64,000 nt of DNA from Azadirachta indica (GCA_022749755.1 CM040443.1:15701744-15765743); one strand, 5' to 3'; shown: positions 50,219 to 63,219, counted from the stretch's first letter. A program made the numbers and translations. Notes: generated by a model not told the origin, from the sequence alone.

Positions 50219-51758
50219 TAAACTAGGTACACCATAACAAAATAGTGTTGTAAACAGAAGAAACAGGATACTTTTAGACATTGTCAAATCCATAATGAGT
50301 TATTCAACTTTACCCAATAGTTTTTGGAGATATGACTACAAATGGCAGCATATGTAAGCCTAATCCCATCTAAGTCTGTCCCAAATACACCTATAGAAAT
50401 ATGGAGTGGTTGTAAAACTAGTTTATATCGTTTACTTATTTAGGGGTGTCCAGCATTCATGCTAAGGGACAACCAAGACAAATTAGGATTAAGGTCCAAA
50501 GTATGCTTGTTTGTAGGATATCAAAAAGGTACTAAAGGGTATTACTTTTATAATCAATTTGACATGAAACTCTTTATCAGTACATTTACGACTTTCTTAG
50601 AAGATGACTATATAGAGAACCATAAGCCTCAAAGTAAGATTGTATTAAACGAGTTGTCTAAAGAAATTATTATTGATCCAATTAGTGATGAGAGTTTCAG
50701 AGATTTGACATCTACCTCAAATACCAATTAGCCAAAAGATACACTTATACAACCTCCTATGGTACCTTGTCACGGTGGAAGGATCATGAAACAACCTGAG
50801 AAATTCATATGAGTATCAAAAAAGTCTAATATTAATGAATCTAATCCTACTACTTATAATGAAGTAGTGGATGATGCTAATTATGAATCTCAGCAAAAAG
50901 CTATAGAATCAAAAATAGAATCCATATATTCTAATTCTGTCTAGGAGCTTGTAATACACCTAAAGGAATAAAACCCAATGGGTGCAAATGGATTTATAAG
51001 AAAAAGAGAAGAGTTGATGGAAAGGTAGAGACCTTTAAAGCAAGGCTTATGGTTAAGGTTATACTTAAAACGAAAGGATTGACTATAAGAAGATGTTCTC
51101 ATCTGTAGCCATGCTTAAATCAATTCAGATTCTCTTATCCATTGCTACTTATTATGATTTATGAGATATGTAAATGGATGTCAAAGATTGCCTTTTTGAA
51201 TGGTAATCTTGATGCATTTATATAGTACAACCAAAAGGTTTCAGAGAAAAGGGCCAAGAGTAAAAGGTTTACAAGCTTTAGAGATCCATTTATGGTCTTA
51301 AGCAAGCATCAAGGTCTTGGAACATAAGATTTGATCAAATGATCAACACTTATGGGTTTATTCATAATGTAGATGAACCTTACGTCTACAAAAGAATACA
51401 AGACCCAAAAGTTGTGCTCCTAATACTTTATGTTGATGATATCCTGCTCATTGACAATGATGTAGGAAAATGATGTATGGCTGGCTGAGCAATTCCAAAT
51501 TAAATATTTGTGAGGAGTTAAATATGTTCTTGGGATCCAAAAAATAAAGGATAGGAAGAACAAGAAACTAGCATTGTCTCAGGGCTCATATACAAATAAG
51601 ATATTGGCAAAATTTGTAATGCAAAATTCCACAAAAGGATTGTTGCCTCTCCAGCTTAGAATTAAGTTTTCTCGAAAGTAGTCTCCTAAGGTTCCTCGAG
51701 AGGAAGAAGAGATGAGATGAGTCCCATATGCCTCAATCATTGGAATTCATTAAAGTTT
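50219..51758 (+). pseudogene. Copia integrase C-terminus and reverse transcriptase relic
   Basis: It resumes with GTPQQN-like GTP.QNSVVNRRNRILLDIV, then FWRYD. The frame at 50459-50731 reads LGLRSKVCLFVGYQKGTKGY and TTFLEDDYIENHKPQSKIVL. RT follows at 50970-51700: GCKWIYKKKRRVDGKVETFK, SIYGLKQASRSWNIRFDQMI, VDEPYVYKRIQ and LLILYVDDILLIDND. The catalytic YVDD box (about 51428-51440) is intact, but stops and frameshifts flank it. The homology ends with VPYAS-like sequence at 51727-51745, and RNase H is missing. The lineage within Ty1/copia was not determined. Confidence 0.85.
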
Positions 51759-52047
51759 ACTTGTATTCAATTACCAAGGAATTGATCATCTCTAGGTCTC
51801 ACAATATCTTAAGTATTGATGTGATTATCTAATTGTTGATTTTTTTCTGGACTCATGACAACCTAGATTGTATTTCCCTAAACTGATAAATGACTCAATC
51901 TTTTCCAAATATTAAATCATTAATCTAGGAATCAATTAATTTATTATACAATAAATAAGCATTAAGCAAAGAAGAACATAAATAAATTGAATTGTACTAA
52001 CATTAACAAAAATATTAAATACTCCAAATATGGTTCAAATAAAATTG
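51759..52047. other. Unassigned segment, gypsy-LTR-like
   Basis: Read on the minus strand it resembles the middle of the gypsy LTRs in this window (tattaatttattg and attgattcctag-type phrases). It is too short to place. Confidence 0.3.
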
Positions 52048-53098
52048 GGGAGAATGCCCGATTCCCCCTGTTGTTTCACATAATACCCCAATACCCCCCT
52101 CTTGTTTGCGTAATACCCCGATTCCCCCTTCTGTTAATGTACTGAGTTAAATATAATAACATACGAGTCGTTAAAGTTTAGCATATTAACTTAAATAGTC
52201 TCAATAATTTTAAAAATACCCATAAAAATTTTAATTTATTAAAAGATAATAATAACACCCTTATATAATATTAATTAGTAAAAAAAATTATTTTCAACTC
52301 CTAATTAAAAATAAATATTAAAAAAATAATATATTTTTTTTTATAACATATTAATAACTAATTTATAACTTATCTTTTGAATATAAATTTATGTAAATTT
52401 TGAATTTCTTTTTAATCTGATATTCATAAATTGAAAGATCAATTTTATAATTTTAAAAAAAATAAATAAAATATTATTATTTTTTTTATTTTAAAATTGT
52501 AAAATCGATCTTTCAATTTTATTTAATATTTAGATAAATTTATTATGTATAAAAAATTTAAAATTTAGATAAATTTTTATTTATAATACTTTGTTTAATT
52601 TTTAATATAAAAATATTATTTATATGGACTAACACATGTGAAGACCAATATATCTAAAAAAAAGGATCATATCATTATTATAACATATACAAATCTATCT
52701 ATATAAATTAATATGATAATATTATATTATATTATTACATATTCTACATTTTCGTAAAAACTTTTCGTTTGAAATATTTTTTAGTTGTGGAATTTTTATA
52801 AAACTCATTATTGTTTCAAATTCTAAAAAAGAATTAATGAGATATGAGTCCTTAAAATTTGATCCATTAATCTGATTAATATTGAATTGTTAATATATTG
52901 TAAAATAAATAAAATTATATTTTAATTATAATATATTAATAAATACTTAGTTATCAATGTGTTATAAAATAAAATATATTATTATTTTAATATTTATTTT
53001 CAATTAGAAGTTAAAAATATCTATAAAAGGCCCAATTTATTAAAAAATAATGATTATATTCTTATTAATAGTAGTTATCTACAATATGTTATAAAATA
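52048..53098 (+). mobile_element. Unclassified foldback-like element, copy 1
   Basis: It begins GGGAGAATGCCCGATTCCCC, exactly as copy 2 at 55282, and both then share three 30-bp units and 'taacatacga', 'agtttagcatattaacttaa' and 'cacccttatataatattaat'. Inside, the arms near 52285-52380 and 52935-53030 are inverted to each other. It interrupts the copia element. The right end is approximate, and no ORF or transposase is seen. Confidence 0.6.
52060..52141 (+). repeat. Three 30-bp tandem units in the foldback-like element
   Basis: Units at 52060, 52090 and 52120 follow the pattern RATWCCCCC, TTGTTT, TAATACCCC. The third is cut short. Confidence 0.85.
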
Positions 53099-54139
53099 CT
53101 ATTTCATAGATATGGAATTCATGACTCTGAAATGAATGTAGAATACCACATTAATGGTTTTATAAGATTTTAGTTGATAAAATATTGGCCGAGTGTTTAG
53201 TGAAGGAGTTCACTAAACTAAAATTTATTCTAATAAACCTTAACCTAATTAAATAGTACAAGACTGGAATCAAGGAATCAAGATGTAATTGGAAGGATAA
53301 AACGATAAATTATATTTAGTTCCAATTATAAGTATTCCATAAAGAGTAGTTATGGTAACTTATTGCTCAATGGATCAAGTTTTAAGATATAATTTAATCA
53401 GATTAATTATAAAGCCTTTTGTAAAGAATTTTCAATTAAAGAATGCAACTTTAGGCCTTTAGTGGAATAGGCCAAGTTAATAGACAATGCCCACTACAAT
53501 TATAAAATAATAGGGTATTGAAAAAAGTCTATTAGAGTTTGTTAATTGACTATGTAACTATAATTCTGTAAGGTAGAACAAGTAGAATCAAAGAGTAAAA
53601 ATATTTAATTTAATTGGGTTAATTGTAGAAATAACCCTAGATATTAAATTAAATAAATTGAGTCAATTATTAAATTAATAAAGATTAATTTATAATTGGA
53701 CCTATTGAATTAAGCCAACTACTTAATTAATAAGATTAATTATTGGGCTTGTTATTTAATTAATGAGATTAAGTAAACAAATGGAGTTAAATTAAGTTAG
53801 ATTAATCCAAGCAAAAAAGCTCAATTCTAATTCATATTAGGGCTAAAGTTTGGTGGAACACTATAAAAGAAAGTTAAAGCATATACTAAGATAAGAAGAA
53901 AATGCACTAGTTGTTTTTGGCTTCCTGTGTTCTTTCTAACCGTTCTTTTCTTTTAGTCTAGTTTTGTGGTTGATGCCCATATATCAAGTTCTTGCACAAA
54001 GAAACAGACATACTTAGGAATCATAGTTGGTGAGAAGGGACAAAAATCTAATAGTTTTTTAAAACTATACCCGTAAGGTCCTAATCCCGAAGATGCTTTC
54101 GCTGTGGATTTGATCCAAATTTCTCTCCAAGTTCCAATA
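53099..54139 (+). repeat. 3' LTR of the copia element, 5' part missing
   Basis: Collinear with 37141-38171. The last dinucleotide CA is mutated to TA, and ATAGT follows as the likely target duplication. Confidence 0.8.
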
Positions 54140-55281
54140 ATAGTTATCGAGGAAATCATAAAGACAACTAGCCATTATCATATTATCTAAAAACTCTCGA
54201 GGAGGATTTCTACTCACCTAAAAATACAACCACGATTCTCAATCAACTATAAAAGATTATTGGTAAATTAGATAGGTACACATTCAATTACTAAGTTGTT
54301 ACTTTATCAAACTACTATCTTAGTAATTTAAAGTAACCTTAAATACTCTTTGACTTTAAGTATTGGAAGTTTTTTAATCGAGAAATCAGCTTCTTGATAA
54401 AAGCGATTAGTTAGCATCTTGATTATTACCTTATTTCTCTTGTTGAGCATTATTGGCTGGTGGTGGCGGAGGTATTTGTGCTCGTGTGGCAGAATCTTGA
54501 TGAGTGAGTACTTTATTCATGAATTAACACTTTTGAGCTTCAAAATTTGTGAAAAAGAACCTCAAGCTCAAGTGTTACCTGATGAATTTGTGCGTTTGTG
54601 TATAAGGAAGGAAGAAAGGTGGAATTGAGGAGAATTTGGTGCAAATTGAGCTAAGAGAGCAAAAAACACTTCATGAGTGAAACAATGGCGTGGCCACGCC
54701 ACTCCAAGCCACTCTAAAGTCACCAAACACACCCTAAGGTTGCAAGTATGGAGTGCTTGTGCCATGCTAAGTGTGCAGCTGCACTACCCAAGGCTGCCAA
54801 ACTTGTATGCTTGGTCAAACATGTGGTGTAGTTGTGCCACTCCATTGCACGATCTCGCCACCCCTTGAGCTAGAAAACGTTTAAGGGCCATTTTCGGTCT
54901 TTGGATGGAAAGATGAATGGCTAGAATTACTTGATTTAGAGGGTTTCATATTTTTCTACTTGGGTAGCCATTTTCAAATATAAGAAGGTAGAAAAACACA
55001 CACAATTCCAAGGAAGAGAAAAAAGAGCTAAACTTTCTGAAAAGAGAAACACTTGAAGGCTACAACGTTCTTAAAGATTTCTTGAGGAATTCTTGAAAAA
55101 TTGGAGTCTTGGAGTATCTCTCAATTCTAGTTTTCTTTCTCTTCCTTATTTTGTTTCTTAAAATTTATAATTGTGATGTTGTTTAAGAATATGTTAACAT
55201 TTATAAACTTCTTGATGATTATTGCTGTAAATTTCCTTATGTTGGTTAATTTCATTTTCCAAGGGCTTGATGCAGTTTTAT

Positions 55282-55985
55282 GGGAGAATGCCCGATTCCC
55301 CCCTATTGTTTCACGTAATACCCCAAGACCCCCCTCTTATTTGCATAATACCCTGAATCCCCCTTTTGTTAATGTACAGAGTTAAGTATAATAACATACG
55401 AATCTTTAAAGTTTAGCATATTAACTTAAATGGTCTCCATAATTTAAAAAATACTCATAAAAATTTTAATTTATTAAAAGATAATAATGACACCCTTATA
55501 TAATATTAATTAGTTAAAAAATTACTTTCAACTTCTAATTAAAAATAAATATTAAAAAATATAATATATTTTATTTTATAAAGCATTGGTAACTAAATAT
55601 TTATTAATATATTATAAACAAATCATAAATAAATACTAACTAATCTATAAATAAAATAGATTAATATAATATGATATTTATAATTCATAAATAAATATTA
55701 ATCAATAAATAAAATATTATAATACAATACTTATAATTACGTATAATCATAATTATTGTACTATAATATAATAATAAAATTTTATAATATATTAACAATT
55801 CAATATTACATAAGCATTAGAAAATAAATAAAATAAATCATACATTTTTATTATTTTATTTATTTATTTAGTTAACTACTATTAAATAAAAATATAATCA
55901 TTATTTTTAATAAATTAGACCCTTTAGGGGTATTTTTAACTTCTAATTGAAAATAAATATTAAAATAATAATATATTTTAATTAG
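55282..55985 (+). mobile_element. Unclassified foldback-like element, copy 2
   Basis: It has the same start, 30-bp units and left arm as copy 1, and the right arm (55920-55975) repeats the inverted partner. About 350 bp shorter in the middle than copy 1. It lies inside a gypsy LTR. Confidence 0.6.
55294..55376 (+). repeat. Three 30-31-bp tandem units, copy 2
   Basis: Units at 55294 (31 bp), 55325 and 55355. They match the three units of copy 1 one to one, so the repeat predates the spread of the family. Confidence 0.85.
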
Positions 55986-56270
55986 ATAGAGATATTGGCT
56001 TGATTAATGCATAAAATTTCATTTAATGCTCAAGAGAGGTAATGAGTTTAATCTTAGGACCATGATTAGTAAATTTAATTAAAACTCATTAATAATAAGT
56101 AAATAGAAGAAACATGGGGCGAATTCACAAACTTTAGGTTTCTATTTAAGTAGTTATTTTCTCTTGATTAGTGTGATGTCATTTTTCGTAGTTTACTATA
56201 GGTTTCTATTTGTGATGTCCGTGATTACCTAAGTCTCATTTTCTATTTACGTAGTTTAGCTGTCCAATAG

Positions 56271-56454
56271 CTTAAATAATGCTCAAAAAATCTTGTCTTT
56301 TCTCCAAACACACTTCATACCCTATACCTTGAATTACGATTGAAACTCACATTTTCTCAATTAATTAATTTAAGGTAGTTTGCAACTTATTGGCTTTTGC
56401 TCTTGTAATTGGCCCTCAATGGGCAAAGGGTCACTTTGCCTTCTTGATGGTTCT
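56271..56454. other. Spacer, no feature recognised
   Basis: AT-rich with a few GC-richer words. No ORF or repeat assigned. Confidence 0.35.
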
Positions 56455-56610
56455 CATCACATCAAATGGTTGATATTAAATTTAACGTACGCATTAATTA
56501 TAGTACACTAATTATGTATTAATTATATAGTCAAATTCAATTTCAACCATTAGATGTAGTTAAATTCAACGGTTTATAAATGATGTAAAAATTTGTATTA
56601 AAAAAAAAAC
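56455..56610 (-). mobile_element. Possible MITE, copy 2
   Basis: The reverse complement shares GGTTGAAATTGAATTTGA and TATATAATTAATACAT with 21060-21110. It lies left of the partial duplicated flank, as the first copy lies left of the left flank, but in the opposite orientation. Confidence 0.35.
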
Positions 56611-56626
56611 CCATAATCCTTGCCCC

Positions 56627-56629
56627 CTC

Positions 56630-56697
<68 letters not shown>
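56627..56697. repeat. Compound microsatellite (CTGT)n(CTAT)n(AT)n
   Basis: Three adjoining simple repeats, with the AT part the longest. The related positions in the other duplicated flanks have only short CTAT/TA runs. Confidence 0.9.
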
Positions 56698-56699
<2 letters not shown>

Positions 56700-57994
56700 C
56701 TCTTTTCTATTTTTTTATTTTAAAAAAGTTATGAAGTATGTTTCTAAACTTGAATACATTAAATAAAGACGCTATTTTGATTTTAGAAAGCAAAATTTCA
56801 GCACACTATAAAATAATATTTCGCTATGAGATTTTTTTAATGAAAAATAGTTATTGAGATTATGGCTGTTTCTAAAACTATTGAAAGAGAATTAATTTGA
56901 TTTTAAAATTTTATTTATAGAGTAATGTTATATACTTTAAATAATTACTTTGTGTTATATTTAAATAGTAACATAGATTTTATCAAATTGGATTATAAGT
57001 TCTATAATTTTTAAAATGATCATAATATTTTTCTCCTTAAATTTTACTGAAATAACAAATTAGAAAATATTTCAAATAATTTTAATAAATTACTCCTTAA
57101 TTTTTAGTTGAATTTTAGTTTTGCATAGGTTATTGTCAGTAGAGAGGTATAAATCGTGTTATATCATATCAGTTTGACATGAAAATTTTAAATTTTATTC
57201 GAGTTTTATATTGAATTCCTGGAGTATCAAATTCTTAACGATGAGGCCCAACATAGCCCGTGAGTCCACAAGGTCGGCTTTACCCTAATCAACTTACGCC
57301 ATTGCCTAAGGCCTCCTCTCACAATTAAGCAATTATATTTACATGTTTAAAAATTTTCAATTGGAAGGAAGGTCAGCCAATATATACACATTATAGTTAT
57401 ACTATCTTAAAACAATTAAACTAAATTCATATTAAAAATTTTCAATTTAATGAAAGACCTACCAAAATATATGTATTTATTTTAAATAATAATATTTATT
57501 TTATATAAGAAATAAATATATAATTTTTTAATATCTAATAGTCAAGTTAAACTAAAATTCATCAATTTATTTTCTAAAAAAAATTAAAATTAAAATTAAA
57601 ATTACTTTATAATTATCATTCGTCAAAAAAGTATTTTAATTACTATCCTATTCTAATTAATCTCCTAAACGTGACAATTAAAATCTAAATGTAAATTTCA
57701 AACAAATCATTATAAAATATTTCGCCTAATGCCTCAATTTTTCTTTAAGCTCATGTTAGTCAATTAAATTGTGTTGTGCCTGTGTTGGATTCTGGATTTT
57801 ATGTTTTCAATAATTTTTAAAAAAATTATTAATTAAAATTACTAAAATAACACTCAATTTAATTTTTAAAAAACTATTTGTATAAATGATTTTAAATAAA
57901 ATTATTTAACAGAATTAATTAATTATTCATACTTACATGCTGCCTCGCTTATTAAGCTTTCTTGTTCTAAAATGTGAATTCGGCACAAATTTAT
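56698..57994 (+). repeat. Duplicated flank, partial middle copy
   Basis: It matches 27560-28720 and also 61940-62890 ('gcacaaatttattt' type end, 'gctatgagatttttt', 'gtcaagttaaactaaaatt', 'agaaataaatatat'). It lacks the promoter block and any PSKR coding sequence, and passes at about 57994 directly into the start of the right copy. Confidence 0.8.
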
Positions 57995-58598
57995 TTCATA
58001 AGTATTAAATTACTTTCCTCTTAAGAAAATAAAAACATATAAAAATCAATACTTTTACATTTTTACCTTTATGAAAAAAAATCTTGAATAATTTATATAT
58101 AATATTCACCTATATAAATAAACAAAAAATTATGTTATTGTGAAAGCTTTTGTAATTTATGATGCTTTGAGAAAAGTAATAGATATTTATATACTGTTAA
58201 AAAAACTATGTTGATGCACTTCATATGTTCATAGTCTACATATTATTTGGCCTAAATAAAATATTATATAAAAGTTAATAATATGCCAAGAATAAAACAT
58301 TTGGGTTGATAAAAAATCATATAAATACATATAAATTTATGAATAATAGCTCTGATAATTGTAAGTGATTAAAAAATTTTATTAGAGAAGGGGGAGAGAA
58401 AGAGTCCACCAAGAATATGTGTCTTTGAAATAAGAAAAACTTGAGATTTTATTTAGATAATTATGTAAATAAATTAATTTACGTGGAAATATTTTTAGAA
58501 AATATTTAGTATACTTATCCATACTTGTACATTTAGTATTTGTGTGATTTTAAATGTAATTTAGTTTCAGTCATTTAAATATTTTAAAAGTGTTTATT

Positions 58599-59393
58599 TG
58601 ATGCAAATGAAGTTGCACAACCATGCATACAAGAGGAAAAATTTATACATAAGGTTGGAGGCACTCAAGGATAGTATCTACATGATCATTAAACAAATTA
58701 CAAATTATCTTAAATGAATTAATTAGAAAGATATGGGATTCAAATGTAATTCAAATATACGACGTAAAGAATTAAGTTCGGTGAGCATTATTCAAGCAAT
58801 TAGAGCCCAAGAGTATTGATATGAAAATGTCCGAAAATAAAAATCTAGTTTATTTGTGTAATTTTAATAATTTAAATGATATAATCACTTACATCTTATA
58901 CATATAATGTCATCGCTCAGATCAAAATATGTATAATGTTATTGCTTACATCATATACATATGATGTCATTATTTACATCGATATGTTTTAAATTTATAT
59001 TTTCAAAAGTTTTAAAGCTTATATTATTTTGTGAATTATTAGGTAGGGTTATTGGCCTAACTTTTAACATTTTCTCTTTATATTTGCCTATAAAAAAGCC
59101 TTCATTTTTTAAATGAAACAAGTAATTTAAGTGTTGAGTTATTTTTTACAATTTTTTATTCTTGAAGTTATTAAATTTAATTTCTTATGGCATTTAAAAA
59201 TTACTAAATTTATCACCTAAATTCTTAAGTGATTATTAAGAATTCGTGATATGGCGTTGAGCAATCGTAATCTTGGTTCTTATGTAATTAGGTATCGAGT
59301 TAAAATTCAATTAACTTACGTTTTGAAAAAAATCTTAGGGTTTTGTTACTACATTTGTTAAATTTCAACATGATATTGGCGAAATTCGTATCA
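58599..59393. mobile_element. Solo LTR with clean target duplication
   Basis: The 795-bp block starts TGATGC and ends GTATCA (inverted ends) and is flanked by TTATT on both sides (58594-58598 and 59394-59398). The left duplicated copy has the empty site at about 21928-21940. It contains runs of an 'acatcatatacatatgatgtc'-like phrase at 58890-58980 in three imperfect repeats. No coding region. The orientation is uncertain. Confidence 0.85.
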
Positions 59394-60701
59394 TTATTTT
59401 TCAACTTACCACTGAAAATTTAGAAATTATGTTTGAACAAAATTAAATTAGAACAAATTTAAATTTGAATAAGTTGATCTAACTATAATTTTAAGAGGAC
59501 CCCCGTTGATTTTATTTATTTTCTAATACATAGAGTTTATCTTATATGAATATGCTAGTTAAAGTTATTAATTTTCATATATTTATATTTTGACGTGAAA
59601 AATATAAAATAAATATATTATTTAAAATTATTTATATATTTAGATTTATTAAGATTTTAGATTGATCTAAATTTTATATAAAAAAATATAAATTTTCACT
59701 AGAAAAATGACTTTTTTAATTTAACCAAAAAAAAACCTAAAAATTTTCGCTAAATTAAAAAATATATATTTTTAATTACTTAAAACAGTTAAATTTAATA
59801 AATTTTAAGTAAAAAATTTAATAACAAACAAACAAGCCCCCAACAAACAGCATAGTCACTTGAAGTGAAGCCCGACCCAAATATAGATGGACTTTTCTGG
59901 ATGACTCATCTCATCATAATTTTGCAAATTATAGTCATGTGTATTTTTCTGTTTCAAATTTTAATTGATCTTAAATTTAAATAAACATGATATATAAATA
60001 TAAATAATTCTGAATAATATATTTTTATTTATCATATTTTAATATAAATATATAAAAATTATATCTTATGTTATATATTTTTATAAATAACTAATAAACT
60101 CTATATATTAGAAACAACTTAAATTTATGGGTGCTATTTTTAAAATTATTGAATTAAAAATTTTAATTTTATTGTATTAAAATACAACTGTCAAGTATTT
60201 AACATAAAATCAGAAAATTAAAATTTCAAAAAATATCTTACTTGATTATATTAAAGTTGAGTAAGAAATTTTTTTAAAAAAAATATGAAAATTAAATAAA
60301 TTTGAATATATACATTTGAATAATTTTTAATAATATTTTTTTTTTACATTTTTTTAAAATATTATATTCTTTTAAATATCAAATATATGCTATATGTTAA
60401 GATATAAATAAAATTTATAATAGTGCTTTAACTTTATATTTAAATAAATTTCTTCAGAATTGTTATTTTAGTAATAAGACAAAATATTTTTAACAAATTT
60501 TCTTCACATAATTACAAATTATTAACAGTTAGTTAGAAAAGAAACATTTCTCAAAGCATTTTAATAATTAAAATTGAATTATATTTAAATTTAGGAGGAA
60601 AAAAAAAACATTTCAAAAAAAATTTTGAATTTTGCAATGCTCAACTAATAACGTTTCCAAATGTAAGACCTTGACTTCGGCCAATGAACTCCGTTGTAAG
60701 C

Positions 60702-60707
<6 letters not shown>

Positions 60708-60732
<25 letters not shown>

Positions 60733-60733
60733 T
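60708..60733. repeat. (TA)n microsatellite
   Basis: Pure AT dinucleotides. The left copy has only a short catatatata run at the same place. Confidence 0.9.
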
Positions 60734-62895
60734 CAAGAAAGCTGTCGGGCTGCGTAGTGGGTCCCACTACAAAGAAATAACATTTTTTTAAAATATATAA
60801 TTAATTTATATTAAAATAAGAATTTATCAAAACAAATTTTTAATACTACAAATTTATGTACATTCCATTAATATTATATCATAAACTTATCAAAAGAAAC
60901 TATCGCATATTCATTAGTTCATTAAAAAAATTTTATTAATTTAAATAATTTATTTAATTTAACATTTTAGATTATTTTTTAAAAAATAAAAATTACATTA
61001 ATAAGTAAAAATTTACATAAATATTTTTAAAATTAATAAAATTAAAATATACATTTAACTAAATTTTAGTGACATGCGTGTAATATTTGGGTTGAATTTT
61101 TCATTCTGTTTTACCAAACTTTAAATTATAAATTACATTATACATTATAGATAGTAAGCCGAATATTCATTGTTTATAATTGGAAATATATAAATTAATA
61201 ATCTATTTGCAATAATATTATTAATGCCCCAGTTGAGCTTTTAGATGTATTCAAGGAATGTTATCGTATTAATGTATTCATTGGTCATAACAGAATTACA
61301 TTACATATAAGTTGTAGTCTATAGCATAAACTACTTTATTAAAATAAAAATTAAAAAAAGGGACAAAATATAAATAAAAAATAAAAAAAATTATAGCCCC
61401 ACGAGATGATTAAATTAAAAAGTTAAAATTGAAGATTTTATTATTTAGAATTATGTAAATAGATAGGTACGTTTGTTTTGAGGGACTGTACGACCAAAAA
61501 AAAAAAATCTTAAACAATGAGAATTACGTAATTTGAATATTACATTAATAAATTATTGCATCAATAGAATAACATCAAATCCATATTCTTTAGTCTTAAA
61601 ACAATGAAAGCAACACTAGCAAAATCAAATTCAAACCAACCCTTAATCTCAATTTCTCAAATTTATAATAATACCATTTATTTTGACTATTTTAAAATGC
61701 ATATTTAAATAAATTTATATAAATTTAACGTAAAAATATTACTATTTTACATAAAAATTTTATATTAAATTTAGTATATTACTTCAAATCTGTATTTTAA
61801 AAATTCTTGACATTCTCATCTAATAAATTTTGTGGCATATATTTTATAAAAGATTTTTAAAGACACTCTTAAAGTCAATGTACGGTGTACCATTTTAATC
61901 CATCTATCTATGTATATAAAATATATAACATTAAACTCTTGTTTATTGTTTCTAGTTTTAAAAAAAAAAAATTTATGAGGTATGTTCTCAAATTTGAATT
62001 TTATTTACGGAATACTATACATTTTAAAGTAATTACTTTATGTTGTGTATAATGACCCGGATTTTATCAATTGGATTATAAGTTTTACAATTTTTAAAAC
62101 AATAATAATATTTTTATCCTTAAAATTTTGTTTAAATAACAAATTAAGAATTACTTCAATAATTTTAATAAGTTAGTCTTTGATTTTAGTTGAATTTTAC
62201 TTTTACATAGGTTCGAGGTATAAATTATATCGTATCACATCGATTTGACCTAAAACTTTAGGTTTATTTGTGTATTATATTGAATTCATATAAAATTCTT
62301 AAGTAGTCCGTCCAATATGTTCTACAAATCCACAAGATTGAATTTATCCTAGTCAATCTACACGATTTCCTAAGTCCCTACTAACAATTAAACAATTATA
62401 TTTACATGTTTAAAAATTCTTAATTTAAAAGAAGGTCAAAGAATATTTATAGTTATCCTATCTTAGGGCAATTAAAAATTTTCAATTCAATGGAAGACCT
62501 GCCAAAACATATGTATTTAATTTACATAATGATATTTATTTTATATAAGAAATAAATATATTGTTTTTAATAACATCTAAAAAGTCAAGTTAAACTAAAA
62601 TTTATCAAATTATCTTTCTAAAAGAAGATTAAAATCAAAATTACTTTAATAATTACCATTCTCTAAAAAAAAATATTTTAATTATTATTATCATATTCCA
62701 ATTAATCTCATAAATATTAAAATTAAAATATAAATTTTATGTAAATTTAAAAAAGTCTTAACATCGCTTGATTTAGTTTTTAAAAAATTATTAATATAAA
62801 TTTTGATAATTTTTTAAAAATTAAATTAAATATTCATATTTATGACAACCGTACATATTAACCCCTGTTGTTTTTTTTAATATTAAATTCGTGTC

Positions 62896-63065
62896 CAGTG
62901 GCGAAGCCACGTTGGGACCTGCAGCTCTATAAAAATTTTGAAGATTTTTTGAACGGAAATTATCAATTTTGATCTTTAAAATTATATTTTTATTACCTTA
63001 TCCTTATAAAATTTTGGATATTATATTTTGACCTTTAAATATTAATCCTAATTTCGCCACCGCTA
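62896..63065. mobile_element. 170-bp MITE
   Basis: Ends CAGTGGCGAAGCC and (reversed) TAGCGGTGGCGAA are imperfect inverted repeats. GTGTC stands on both sides (62891-62895 and 63066-63070). Absent from the left copy at about 28750. The ends recall hAT-type nonautonomous elements, though those normally make an 8-bp duplication. Confidence 0.65.
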
Positions 63066-63219
63066 GTGTCGTATTGGTTCCACTCAAATTTATGCAGTGT
63101 TCCTATCCAATTTATACCTCTACTTATTACCAATAAAATTAGTAAAATTGAGTGAATTATATCCTAATTTGCACTCTCTGCTACTACTTACCCCACACTT
63201 TTTGCTAAAAAAATAAAAT

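Larger units (their letters stand above)
36569..54139 (+). mobile_element. Ty1/copia retrotransposon, heavily interrupted
   Basis: The 5' LTR (36569-38171) and a partial 3' LTR (53099-54139) are direct repeats. The outer 5-mers GTAGT (36564-36568) and ATAGT (54140-54144) look like a target duplication with one change. The order primer site, gag, CCHC knuckle, protease, integrase, RT is that of Ty1/copia. About 10 kb of the 17.6 kb are later insertions: 39390-43923, 46022-50213 (with a solo LTR inside) and about 52048-53098. RNase H and the start of the 3' LTR are lost near 51759-53098. Confidence 0.85.
54145..56270 (+). mobile_element. Gypsy LTR-like block carrying a foldback-like insertion
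   Basis: From about 54498 (TGATGAGTGAG) the sequence has the layout of the other gypsy LTRs here: a GC-rich leader (54680-54870), an A/G-rich run after a TATA-like stretch (54960-55050), then an AT-rich tail that resumes at 55986 (gatagagatattggcttg) as in 48061-48075. Short frames at 54419-54628 and 54677-54868 lie in the LTR leader and are not genes. No internal region or pol was found, so it is probably solo. 54145-54497 holds nothing recognisable. Confidence 0.5.

Noticed and set aside
54677..54868. GC-richer + strand frame of 63 codons
   Set aside because: It falls in the leader of a gypsy LTR, like similar GC-richer stretches at 39690-39850 and 47230-47400, and has an equally long antisense frame.
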